The notes beneath the pieces are model-generated. The model was not told the DNA's origin and made no database searches. It was given only the letters and a program-made list of their open reading frames with translations. Below are positions 1 through 9,555 of a stretch of DNA of 64,000 bases, one piece after another; position 1 is the stretch's first letter; the number at the start of each line of letters is the position of its first letter. The translations under genes were made by a program, and so were the position numbers. The stretch is from assembly GCA_003116975.1 (NCBI GenBank), contig BGKB01000011.1, forward strand, positions 310,001-374,000, written 5' to 3'. This stretch comes from Aurantiochytrium sp. KH105 (Eukaryota > Sar > Bigyra > Thraustochytrida > Thraustochytriidae).

Positions 1-3000
1 AATGAAAAACATGGCTCGATTGTCGCCGTTGGCAAAGGCGGAGACGCTTTTGCCGGCATCAGGGCCGTCAAAGCAATGAATGTAAATGGCGCGGAACCCA
101 TCGTTGGCACCTTGATGGATCGCGAAGCGATTCGGGCCAGCTTCACCGACAAAGACTCCAAGCCCCATCAGAACCCCCATAAACTCGCGGCAGCCCTTGT
201 CCGTGCCATGCAGCATGCGCACGGCCGTGTCGTGAGAAATTGGCCCCGAACCATCTTTGCAGCGATACGCCTCGCCGAGCACATCCAGAAAGCGCGTCAT
301 GGCGCGCGGGGTTCCGAGGGCGCCAGCCGCAAAGGACGGGAACATTTTGCGCGTATCCACGATTGCTTGACCCTCATCGTCATACCCGCAAGCAACAGGG
401 GCGTTTTCAGGCTTGTAGTTGAAGGTGAGCTCGTCGGCGACGCCAATCTGTTCGAGAAAGGGTTTGGTGAGCGTGTCGATACTCTTGCCACCCTCGAGCT
501 GCTCGATGAGGTGTTGCAGCACAAGAAAACCGCCGCCGCTGTACTGAAAGAGCGTGCCAGGCTTTCCGACAACATCAATGGGCGGGTAGCCATACGTTTC
601 ATTGCCTTCAAGGAAGTCGCGGGTCTCTGGCATGGTCTCGCTCAGAGGGACGCCATTTACATAGTGCATGTTGAGCGCGCTGTGGCTCATGAGATGCCAG
701 AGGAACACCTTGTCACCGTATTTTGAGTTTTTGATTCGAAAAGTCGACTGCGTCTGCGCCAAGAGGTCATTTACTGGTGTATCGAGCGAAATGCCCCGCG
801 CCGTGAAGTACTCGATAGCAAAGGCAGATCCAATCGTCTTGGAGAGCGAGGCAATCTCAAACATGGTTTGCGGCTCTACAACTGCCTTGTCGAGGCAGGC
901 CTCGCCTACGCACACGGGCTGTCCGCTGAGGCAAAAGCTGGCGCCGGCCACGCCATGCTTGCTGCGAAGGGTTTCGAGTTTGGCAATGAGATCGTCCGTG
1001 GCTGCGTCATCCCCGAGACGTTTGGCGGTGATCTGCCACAAGGCCTCGCGCGCATTTTCTAGCTCTTGCGCGGCGGTGTTGTCAATGCGGCTTTCCAGAA
1101 CGGCAAGGAGCTCCTGCGCGGATTTTCCCTTGGCAGAAACGAGAAATTTGACGCCGAACTTGTTGAGATAGACGGCACCGAGATCGCGGAGACGAGTTCG
1201 CGCAGCATCTGCCTCGGCATCCGCAGAAGCAAATACACGTGCCTGCTCGGCGCTCGCGAGCTTATCCAGCTTTCCAGCGCCCTGACCAATGTCGCCGTGG
1301 AAGCCGGCAGACTCGATGACCTCGGCCAAGTCGAAGCTGTGAATAAGTTCTCGGGCTTGTTTGAGGTCCGTGGCCACCGTCTTGGCCATGGTCCGCGCAA
1401 AGCGCATAGCGCCACAGCGCTCGAAAAAGTAGTGAAAGCGCGCAGCGTAGTTGTCCTGAAAAGAGAACTTGGCTGGCTCATACGCGAGCGCGGTCTCCCA
1501 GGGACTCTCGGTTTCGCGGACGCGGTCCACGGTAAAAGTGAGCAGCAGCTCGGTGACAAAATCGACTGGGCGCGGATCGCAGACGAACTTGAGCAGCAGT
1601 TCCATGGCAACCGGGTACCATTTGGACGAAGTAGAGTTCCAGGACACGTGGACCGTCTTTCCCTCGCGAGGAATGCCCCGACGAATAGCGTTAAGCTCTT
1701 CGTGTGCGATGCGAATAAAGTCCTCCAGGGCAAAACGACCATGGTGCACCTCGGCCCAGAGCTCCCAGCGCGATCGCTCAACGGTAGCGAGATCGTCAAG
1801 AACAAGGACCTCGATCCCGTCAACACGTGCCGGGAGACCGACGCAGCCGTTGCCGCCAAGCCAGTCCGCGAGGTACTGCAGAGACTGAAAAATGTTGTAG
1901 CGGACCTCGTTTGCATCGTTGTTAGCAATCTGCTCCGACTCGGGGACATTTGCTACCACGAGGGAGCTCGGGAAACTCGGAGCCTTGATGTCAACAGCGC
2001 CGGCCGGGTCCTCGCCGCGAGCAAAGGCGAGGACTTCCTCCTGGTGCGCTTCGTTGTGCAAAACGCCACGCACGAGCTGCTCAAAGCAGGACGCCGGGGT
2101 GTCGGTGCCCGAACCTGCGCGCCACGCATGCACTATGGCGGTGGCTACGCGCACGTACCGGGGGTCGGCAAGCCAGAAGCCCTCGAGGCCGCGCCGAAGT
2201 TGCGTAATGACGTCCTTGAAAAGGCCTCGCAGGGCAATCTGCAACGAGGCGTCTGCCGGGTCCCAGGAGAGCGGAAGTACGCCGTACATGCCCCCGATCG
2301 CGAGACCGCCGCGGCCTTTGACGACACGCGCCACGAGTTCATGAGAAGCCTTGACGTGCTTGAGCACAATGGAGGTGTCCGCCTTGACCGGAATTCGAAA
2401 GTGCGGGTCTTCCTTGTACAGGCGCGCGGTCGCGGCAAGGTAGTCGTGCCAACCGAGCGATGCGCCAGCAAAGTATGGGTAGAGTGCGTCGGCGATTTCG
2501 TTGGCACGGAAGATTGCCCGCGCGTTTTCGAGAACGACAAGGACGCGAACGCTGCCAAGGGTATAAGCAGAGTGCACGGCTTTGACCCGCTTTTCGATTG
2601 AGGCAATGAGCGTGGCCACGTAGCGCGCTTCCTCTTCGTTTTCGAGCTTGGGCACGTAGAAAACAAGCGCCTCGGGCCGAGCCCAGTGTTGCAACACGTG
2701 GACAGCGAGCTCCAGCACATGCATTGGGACAGGTTCACCGTTGGCTCGAAAGACGTACGTGCAAGGCAGCGCTAGTCCTGGAAGACGCTTGAAGGCCTGC
2801 GCAAGGTGGGCAGTGGGCGTATCATGGGTCATTTTCGTGTCGCGCTCGAGACAGGCGCCCAGGTTGGCATCGGCGGCCTCGATTGTCTCGCGCAGCGGGG
2901 TCTGCGAGTCTTCAAAATCGACGCCCCATCGAGGAGGGTGTTGTGTCTTGTTGCCGGCAATGATTTTCTCCACGATCGCCGGCTCATGTGCTAGACGCGC

Positions 3001-3498
3001 CTCCGCTGCACGGAGGGATTTGCTGCAGCCCTTGGCATCATCGGCAAGACCAAAAACGGTGACATGTTCACCTTGAAGAAAGCCCGGGAGAGGGGCAATT
3101 TTCTCGCCTGCAGGTTCCGCATAGGGAGCGTCAGGTGCGGCAGGACCTACAACGACGCGGCCATCGGCGTCGCGTTGTCCGAAAATGGTCGCATAGTCGT
3201 TGGCTCCGGATTTGGCGTCGGCGCGACCCAGTTTGGCGTTGAGCTTGGCGACGGCTCGGGTACGCTGATCGATGAAGGCGCGGTCCTTTTGGCGTTGCGC
3301 GAGCACGTTCGCGAGTTCTTGGTGCGTGTCGTCGCAGATGGCGGCGACAAGTTTGACGGCTTCCTCGCTTTGCAGTCGCTCGGGCACGGGCGGCACCACG
3401 CGCAGGGTACCGCTCGCGGTCTCGTCTTGCGTTGCAGTGTGCTGCGCCACCGCGCCGAGCTCGGCGGCCAGCTTGCGCGGCAAGTATGCCTCAAACAT
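1..3498 (-). CDS. Malate-synthase-like / OHCU-decarboxylase-like / serine beta-lactamase-fold fusion protein (C-terminus off the window)
   Basis: One uninterrupted frame of 1166 codons runs from an ATG at 3498 (context AACAAGATG) off the left edge. Residues ~150-640 resemble malate synthase A: GVDFEDS (~190), a metal-ligand-like Glu in VLENARA (~323), Asp in GWHDY, the loop RGGLAIGGMYGVLP (~400), GNGCV, and a base-like Asp in LDDLAT (~567). The arginine-rich glyoxylate motif (RGLHLPEKH in E. coli AceB) is not recognisable. Residues ~685-825 resemble OHCU decarboxylase, with GAGKLDKL, YLNKFGVKF and a helical end. Residues ~870 onward are a class-C-like serine hydrolase: SLSK (~886), YSGGGF (~986) and HQGANDGF (~1130). 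It is divergent from the urate hydroxylase-like gene at 4923, which supports a ureide or glyoxylate role. No peroxisomal signal can be judged because the C-terminus is missing. Domain identities come from recalled family motifs; substrates are inferred. Confidence 0.85.
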   Translation of the reverse strand, partial: MFEAYLPRKLAAELGAVAQHTATQDETASGTLRVVPPVPERLQSEEAVKLVAAICDDTHQELANVLAQRQKDRAFIDQRTRAVAKLNAKLGRADAKSGANDYATIFGQRDADGRVVVGPAAPDAPYAEPAGEKIAPLPGFLQGEHVTVFGLADDAKGCSKSLRAAEARLAHEPAIVEKIIAGNKTQHPPRWGVDFEDSQTPLRETIEAADANLGACLERDTKMTHDTPTAHLAQAFKRLPGLALPCTYVFRANGEPVPMHVLELAVHVLQHWARPEALVFYVPKLENEEEARYVATLIASIEKRVKAVHSAYTLGSVRVLVVLENARAIFRANEIADALYPYFAGASLGWHDYLAATARLYKEDPHFRIPVKADTSIVLKHVKASHELVARVVKGRGGLAIGGMYGVLPLSWDPADASLQIALRGLFKDVITQLRRGLEGFWLADPRYVRVATAIVHAWRAGSGTDTPASCFEQLVRGVLHNEAHQEEVLAFARGEDPAGAVDIKAPSFPSSLVVANVPESEQIANNDANEVRYNIFQSLQYLADWLGGNGCVGLPARVDGIEVLVLDDLATVERSRWELWAEVHHGRFALEDFIRIAHEELNAIRRGIPREGKTVHVSWNSTSSKWYPVAMELLLKFVCDPRPVDFVTELLLTFTVDRVRETESPWETALAYEPAKFSFQDNYAARFHYFFERCGAMRFARTMAKTVATDLKQARELIHSFDLAEVIESAGFHGDIGQGAGKLDKLASAEQARVFASADAEADAARTRLRDLGAVYLNKFGVKFLVSAKGKSAQELLAVLESRIDNTAAQELENAREALWQITAKRLGDDAATDDLIAKLETLRSKHGVAGASFCLSGQPVCVGEACLDKAVVEPQTMFEIASLSKTIGSAFAIEYFTARGISLDTPVNDLLAQTQSTFRIKNSKYGDKVFLWHLMSHSALNMHYVNGVPLSETMPETRDFLEGNETYGYPPIDVVGKPGTLFQYSGGGFLVLQHLIEQLEGGKSIDTLTKPFLEQIGVADELTFNYKPENAPVACGYDDEGQAIVDTRKMFPSFAAGALGTPRAMTRFLDVLGEAYRCKDGSGPISHDTAVRMLHGTDKGCREFMGVLMGLGVFVGEAGPNRFAIHQGANDGFRAIYIHCFDGPDAGKSVSAFANGDNRAMFFI

Positions 3499-4922
3499 CT
3501 TGTTGTTGCTGCTTGTCGACGATGAGGGAGGGCGACGTCGAGGTGAGTGAGTACGAGCACGGAGACGGGCACGAATGCAGCAGCAGCAGGAGCGTGCTGC
3601 CGGTGCGCCGACGCCCTTCGCGGTCGCTGTCGCTTGGTGTCGCAGTCGCTGTTGCTGTCACCGTTGCTGTCGTAGTCGCAGTCGCTTCCTTGGCGCTTCT
3701 CGCGTCGGGGTGCAATTCGATTCGAATTGGAGTTTGAATTGGAGTTTGAATTTGAGTTTGAGAGTTTGAATTCAAAACAGCAGTGGCAGGCGGCTACTGA
3801 TCTATCTGCCTCCAGACCCGGCTACTACTGCTGCCACTGCTGCTGCTACGCCAGACTACGACAGTACTACCTTGGCCAACTTGGAGACAGACAGACTGAC
3901 TGTGCGCAAGGCAAGCGCGCCCAAACTCGGAGGCGCGTGCGGGGAGGGATGGTGGAGGGGGGGGGGGAAGAAGAAAGCAAGGCGCGAAAGGAGGCGGAGA
4001 GGCGGCGACGTGCTCGCCCAGCCGCGACAGCGACGCTAGCCAGCTCCGTCACGAGAAGCTGTAGCAAAGCAAGCGAGGGGCGACACGAGCAGCTAGGACT
4101 CGTCTTCCGCCGACGGAGACACACGTTCCGCCCACCCGCGCGACGCAAGTGGGAATCCCGCGCAGCCGCACTTGCAGCGCGCCCATACTTCACTTGCGCA
4201 GCTGCGGCGGCGCCCAGGACGCGTCACGCATGTCCCCCTCGTTTTCTTTTTCGATTCCTCGAACGTTGAGAACCCGGGCGCATCTTCCGCCGTGTAGCCT
4301 GGAAGTCCTGGCTTCTTTCCGCCGGAGCGTGCTGGTGTCACCAAGTTGAGGCCCGTGGGCCGCGCTGCGTGGAGTACCCCCCCGAAGCGGTTCCTGCGCG
4401 TGCGATGCCAGCAGATAAGCAGAGGGCGGAAGAAAAGGGGCGAAGATGCCGCGGGTCGGGTGCGGCGCGCCTCCTGGCGGCGGAGCGAGTGCGCGAACAC
4501 CAGATGCGGTAGCATTAGGTGCGAGGCGAAAGAAGGGAAAGCAGAGGCGAAAAGAAGCTTTGACTGACTTGAGGAAAGAAGCTTGAAAGTGAGAGAGACA
4601 CAAAGAAGGGAAGAGCACGAGCGCGAGGACGGGCACGCGACAGCAACTGCGACCAGCGCCGGTGACGAGCAGAGGGCGGCGCCCGAGGCTGGCGAGCTCG
4701 CTGTTGATCGCTCCGCCGGGACCCGTCGATCGTGTGACGGAGGTGCAAACCAGAATCGAGCTCGCGAAGGACAGACGGAGCCGGAGACGAAAGGGCGGGC
4801 GAAGCCGGCGCGGAAAAGTCTGTCCATCTATCTACGTTGCGAACGGGGACGACCAGGACAGCAACCTCACAAGCAAGAAAAGCAAAGCAAAGCAAAGCAA
4901 AGTAGAGTCGAGGAGAGAAAAG
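3499..4922. promoter_or_regulatory. Shared divergent intergenic region of the urate gene pair
   Basis: This 1.4-kb region separates the two divergent start codons and should hold both promoters and 5' leaders. It contains a degenerate array of TTGAATTGGAGT-like units at about 3719-3775, a G-rich run near 3959-3968 and an AGCAAAGCAAAGCAAAG tract just before the right-hand start. Long open frames on both strands here are compositionally biased and resemble no family. No TATA box or operator was identified with confidence. Confidence 0.5.
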
Positions 4923-6140
4923 ATGTTTGACCTGGACGTGGTGGTGATCGGCGGCGGCATCGCTGGCTTGAGCACTGCGCTCTTTCTGAAGCGCTTCGGA
5001 TACAATGTAGTCGTGTACGAGAGGGCGCCGGAGATCTTGCCCGTGGGCGCAGCCATCTCCGTGTGGAGCAACGGCGTCAAGGTCATGAACAGGCTTGGAT
5101 TCGGAAAGGAAATGATCGAGCTTGGCGGCCAGATGGACCGCATGATCTACAGGTCCTCCAAGGGCGAGTCCCTTGTGGACATGGACCTCGGACCGGTGTA
5201 CAAGGAGGTCGGCGAGCGATGCTACCCGGTGCCGCGTGCCGAATTGCAGCAAATGCTCATGGACAAGTACGTGGCCGAGGGCGGCAAGCTCGTGCTCGGT
5301 CGCTCTTGCGTGAGCGTGCATCGCGTCGACGAGTCGGACGAGGATAGCAAAATGTATGCCGTCTTTGATGACGGTTCAAAGTCGATGGTCTGCGACGTGC
5401 TCGTTGGCGCGGATGGCATTCGATCTCAGGTTCGAACCCACGTTCTCGAAAAAGAAATGTCCCCAGTGTACCACTACACCAACTGGAATGGTTTGGTGAA
5501 GATGGACGCCAAGCTGGGCAAGCCGAATGAGTGGGTCATGCACGTGGGCGAGGGTAAGCGCGCAAGCGTGATGCCTGTCGGCAACGGCCGCTTTTACTTT
5601 TTCATGGGCGCTCCTCTTCCCGAGGACGCTCCTGCCCCGGAGCGCGGGAGTGAGGCCATGCGCGACGAGCTCAAGGAAATCTTCAAGGGCTGGCCCGCCT
5701 CCGTGCAGCATCTCATTGATGCGATCGACGTGACGCGCTTGAATCGCATTCCCATTTGCGATGTTGATCCGCTGCCTCGTCTTTGGCGTGGGCGTGCCGT
5801 CTTGGTCGGCGACTCTGCGCACTCGACGACACCGACGCTGGGCCAGGGCGGTTGCCAGGCGCTCGAGGACGCCGAGGTTTTGTCCTCGTTTCTTACGACC
5901 ACCAACGTTGGTGTCCAGGACGTTTTTGCCCGCTACGAGCAGCACCGCAAAGACCGCGTGCACACAATGGTGCTCAAGGCGCGCGAACGCACGGCGCAAA
6001 TTTACCCTCGCGACGCCGAGGGTGAAAAGGCCACGCAGCAGTGGTACGAGGAGCTTCGTTCGTCCAAGGACATTGGCTCTAACATTTTGGGTGGCATCAC
6101 CGCGAACCTGAAGCAGGGGCCGTGGCCGCCTCGGCTGTAA
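4923..6140 (+). CDS. hpxO-like: FAD-dependent urate hydroxylase (HpxO-like flavoprotein monooxygenase)
   Basis: A 405-residue class A flavin monooxygenase. It has the N-terminal dinucleotide motif VVIGGGIAGL (7-16), the substrate-loop motif VGAAISVWSNGVK, the DG motif LVGADGIRSQVR and the GD motif VLVGDSAHSTTPTLGQGG. It follows remembered Klebsiella HpxO through several diagnostic stretches: WNGLV, GEGKR, MPVGNGRFYFF, WYEELR. Arg213 and Tyr225 sit 12 residues apart, as do Arg204 and Tyr216, which I recall as urate-site residues of HpxO. HpxO converts urate to 5-hydroxyisourate with NAD(P)H and O2. The start at 4923 (AAAAGATG) puts the nucleotide-binding strand at the N-terminus; the open frame continues upstream but only through biased sequence. 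Eukaryotes normally use the cofactor-free uricase, so transfer from bacteria is plausible. Another aromatic hydroxylase remains possible, but the long motif match favours urate. Confidence 0.88.
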   Translation: MFDLDVVVIGGGIAGLSTALFLKRFGYNVVVYERAPEILPVGAAISVWSNGVKVMNRLGFGKEMIELGGQMDRMIYRSSKGESLVDMDLGPVYKEVGERCYPVPRAELQQMLMDKYVAEGGKLVLGRSCVSVHRVDESDEDSKMYAVFDDGSKSMVCDVLVGADGIRSQVRTHVLEKEMSPVYHYTNWNGLVKMDAKLGKPNEWVMHVGEGKRASVMPVGNGRFYFFMGAPLPEDAPAPERGSEAMRDELKEIFKGWPASVQHLIDAIDVTRLNRIPICDVDPLPRLWRGRAVLVGDSAHSTTPTLGQGGCQALEDAEVLSSFLTTTNVGVQDVFARYEQHRKDRVHTMVLKARERTAQIYPRDAEGEKATQQWYEELRSSKDIGSNILGGITANLKQGPWPPRL

Positions 6141-8136
6141 TATGTCCAACAATTCCTCTTGCTTGGCTGATCGATCAGTCGATGGTTAATCGAAAGATCG
6201 ATTCTTTCTCTTTAAGGGCTGGCTGCAGCCAACATGAAGACCAGCCACCATGACCAGCCGGACGAGCCGAGAGGGACGGCATTGCCGATGAGTCTAACCT
6301 ACGAACCCAACCCAGACAAAGGTGTGATCTACCTATACCTATGCGGCCCGAACGCTCCCACATCGCTGATATGAAGCGAAAACATGGCTCGGCGCACGCT
6401 GAGCGCTACTATAATACTAATTCTCGATCAGGGCCGATTGGCCTAGGCCTAACGTAAAGTCTTTTTACTATCTCTCGCCTTTCCTCCCTCCCCCCCTTTC
6501 CCCCCTTTTCGCCCCTTATTTGCGCGTCGACACAGACGGGGCCGGCCGTTTCGATTTCGCGGAAATGTTCTGCCTCCAGCCAGGCAGCCGCAGCAGCAAA
6601 AATCCGGATCGCCTCGTGCAATGCATTACGTACCCTGCTACACCCCGGACGATCCGCTCTGGCCGGCTTTCGTGTTATTCGCTCTCTCAAAAAACGAATC
6701 CTCCTCGTCCTCCGAGTCCCTCGGCTAGCGAAACCAGTGCAGCAAGGACGTCCAAGCGGCCCCGCCACGCCACGCCACGCCACGCCACGCCACGCCTCGG
6801 CGCGGCCGTGTGTGCCCAGTCAGCCAGAGGGTTGGGGAGGGAAGGAAGGAAGGAGGGCCGGCCCGTGGCGGACTCGGATGCGGCCGCGGCCCTCTCCCGC
6901 AACCGCCGCGTCCGCAGCCATGCTCAACCCGCCTCGCTAAAACTGACTTGAACTCGAGTACTGTAAATAAACAAAGAAATACAAGCGCCGAGCTCTCTCA
7001 TCACAGTCACATGTCAGTCCACCCGCGAATTTCGATTTGCGTTGCGCCGGCTGCTTCTATCTTCCTGCAGAGTGACTGTTTTGGCGCGCTTCCTTGTTTC
7101 TCCCTCCAGACAAGCTCCTTGCTTGCTTGCTTGCTTGGAGGCGGTTCTCCCTCTGCGCGAGGTCACCTGACCTTCTCGCGCTCTCGCCGCATCCGGGAGC
7201 CTCGCTTCTTGGAGTTGGAGTTGGTCATGCCGCCCCCGCCCTGCCTTGTCGCGTGAGCGTGCTTTGTTGGTTTATGCTCAGGCTGGTTGCGCAGCATCGC
7301 GCGAGCGGGCCGCGGGGAGGGAGGGCAGAGAAGGGGTCCCGAGCGAGCACGTCGGTCAAGCCGAGAGTTTCGATGGAATGGTCATGAATGGGAACAGGAG
7401 GATTCTGGCTGGTTGCTTGGTTGCCTGGTTGGTTGAATGGTCGGTCAGTGACAGTGAGTGCAAAGCAAGGACGATGTGCTGGGTGATTGATTGATGCAAG
7501 TTATCAGTTGCAAGAGAAAGCAGCTCAGCCGGCTGCGTCCCCAACTTGTCGAACCCGAAGGCGAAGCTTCGAAGAGGAAGCGGAATCATCAGCATCCTCG
7601 GCAACCCCTCCTGGATGCCAAGTGCAGTGTGAGAGAGGGCGGCTTGCGACCGACAGCACTTTGCAGCACTTTGCAGCACTTTGCAGACGCCCATTTCCTC
7701 GCCTGCTACTCCGGATTGCACGAGGAGTTCCTGGCGAGCAAGTGGCCTATGCGTTTGATACGCGAAACCCTAAGCTGGCCGCGACCGACCGGTGTGGAAG
7801 CAGGGCAGGACAGGAAGCAAAGCAAACACGGACAAGGAAGGAGCTAAAAGGAAAGAAAGAAGGGGAACAAGGGAAAGAAAGAAGCACCTGAGAGAGAGAG
7901 AAAACGAGAGGCTCATCCGCCAGGCAGCCAGAACCGCAACACCGCGAAGGAGATCGAGCGAGCGAGCAAGCGCGCGAGCGGGCGGGCGAGCGGCGGACGA
8001 GAGGGCGAGAAGCCCGGCGAGGAGAAGCCCGGCGAGAAGCCAGGGCCGGCCCCGCGAGAAGAGGCGGGCAACCAAGCAAGCAAACAGGGCGTCCGTCCCT
8101 CGGGTGTGCTCCGAAGGAGACGATGATGCGAGACAC
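6141..8136. other. Repeat-rich intergenic region
   Basis: No convincing coding sequence over about 2 kb. It contains a (CACGC)n tract at about 6762-6796, a TTGCTTGC tract near 7117-7135 and three 10-bp AGCACTTTGC units at about 7655-7685. A purine-rich then GCGAGC-rich stretch at 7790-8050 is, on the minus strand, the likely intron or 3' region of the small gene at 8137-8428. Open frames on both strands here are low-complexity. Confidence 0.55.
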
Positions 8137-8428
8137 CCTCGATCTCCTTGGCCTTGGAGAGGAAGGTCTCCTCCGGGCCGAAAGAGGTCTCGGCCCACTC
8201 CTTGAAGGCGCCGGCCTCGACGCGCACAATGAGGCGCAGGTCCTTGCATTCGCCGCACACCATGCGCTGCACGCCCTGGAGGCCCTTGATCTCCTTGAGC
8301 GCAGGCTTCACCTCATCGATGAGCTTCTGGAGTGCCACCAGCGATGCCTTGTCGTTGTCCTCGCTCCACTTCATGCGCCACTCGCGCGCGATGGTGTCAA
8401 AGGTCACGCCCTCGCAGATGGTCGTCAT
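8137..8428 (-). CDS. Small conserved-looking hypothetical protein (first exon; 3' end unresolved)
   Basis: An ATG at 8428 (GGAAAGATG) opens a well-behaved frame of about 98 codons, starting MTTICEGVTFDTIAREWRMK and rich in charged amphipathic segments, with VQRMVCGECKDLRLIV in the middle. After KAKEIEG the frame changes abruptly to low-complexity Pro/Ser/Arg sequence typical of the spacer. A GT at 8136-8135 (GAGG|GTGTCT) is a candidate donor, and pyrimidine-rich AG sites exist near 7886 and 7843, but I could not identify a convincing second exon. The length and alpha/beta pattern would suit a small ferredoxin-like fold, though no family is recognised. The gene lies in tandem array-flanked DNA between the urate genes and the ABCG gene. 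Confidence 0.55.
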
Positions 8429-8457
8429 CTTTCCTTTGCTTCGGTAGCTTGCGTGCG

Positions 8458-8521
8458 TAGCTGGCTGGCTGGCTGGCTGGTTTGCTGATTTGCTGATTTG
8501 CTGATTTGCTGATTTGCTTGT
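8458..8521. repeat. CTGG tetranucleotide and TTTGCTGA 8-bp tandem repeats
   Basis: Four to five CTGG units are followed by about four TTTGCTGA units, just upstream of the start of the small minus-strand gene, so they probably fall in its 5' leader or core promoter. Confidence 0.85.
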
Positions 8522-8582
8522 TTTCTAGATCGCGCGTTCGTCGGTGACGATTCGATCTTGGGTGCCTCACAAATCTTTATAT

Positions 8583-8623
8583 TATCGTGCACGATATAGT
8601 GCCAACCCTCATCGTGCACGATA
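8583..8623. repeat. Duplicated perfect palindrome around ATCGTGCACGAT
   Basis: TATCGTGCACGATA at 8583-8596 is a perfect 14-bp palindrome. Its 12-bp core recurs at 8611-8622, with the two copies spaced 27 bp start to start. The surroundings are A+T-rich. The spacing and symmetry would suit paired dimeric DNA-binding sites; this function is inference. Confidence 0.7.
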
Positions 8624-9224
8624 AATAAAAAAATGTCTGTGACAAGCTGTAGCTTTCTGTTTCCCGACGTCAAGGGGATGACATTTGGGACGCAAGCGTA
8701 ATGCGCAAGAACACAAGCTGCTGGATTATTCAGGTATACTTCCCTTGAAAGCTTCCTTGCGTGTCTCGTAGTTGAAAAGGAACTGCGAGCAAATGGTTTT
8801 TTGTATCTTGTAATCACGATTTCACAGTCAATTTAGATTTGCAGCGTATCGAGGCTGTGAAGAAGAGGCGGATGAAGATTCCGGGCGCTCCGTGAAAGTT
8901 TCAAATTGTTGCACTGCGCTTGCCTTTCCTAATACGAAAATTAAAATGGCAATGTGTCGAAGTAAGCGTTTCGTGATCTGCTTCCTTATTCTATTTTCGC
9001 TCACGTCGTACATTAGCATTCGTTGTACGTCGAGCTTCATACTGCCATCTTAGTATAGGCTAGAGCCATCAAGCTGGACGTTAAAAAAAAGAAAGAAATG
9101 CAACAGTATAGTATAAAGGGAAAAGAAAGTCTACAGTATCTGACGATTATTGCACATTCGCGGACATTCGTGTGAAATCATTGCAATCGCCGTGCCCGCC
9201 GACCGCTCGGCGGTATCTTGGCTA

Positions 9225-9391
9225 GTCCCAACGTGTGAAACAACGAGTGCCTTCGCACTTTCTCAAAAAAAGACCACGTTGAACGCAGTCTGAGAAACAA
9301 CTTTCTGCTTGTCCCAACATGTGGAACAACGAACATGTGGGTCCTTCGCGCTCAAACGAACACGTTGAACTGCCAGAAACAACTTTTGCAC
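9225..9391. repeat. Two diverged ~80-bp tandem copies upstream of the ABCG gene
   Basis: The block starting GTCCCAACGTGTGAAACAAC at 9225 recurs from 9311 as GTCCCAACATGTGGAACAAC, with further shared landmarks (CCTTCGC, CACGTTGAAC, GAAACAACTTT). The period is about 86 bp. The second copy contains the upstream candidate ATG of the ABCG frame at 9319; the first copy has ACG there. This argues that 9319 may be leader sequence rather than the real start. Confidence 0.7.
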
Positions 9392-9555
9392 AAGAGGCCG
9401 GGACGGGCAGATTCGATTCGAAACAGTCCCTGAACGGCAAATCCTCAAGGCGCACGTGCGGTCCTTCAAAGCGCCCTCGCTTTCCCCTCTCCCGCCCGCC
9501 CGCCTGCGCGCCCGCCCGGCCCTCGGCGTACGCTTGCGTCTTTGCACTTGCGAAC

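Noticed and set aside
1066-2601. 511-codon plus-strand open frame
   Set aside because: It lies exactly opposite the malate-synthase/OHCU coding frame and has no domain character; a shadow in the codon-aligned antisense frame.
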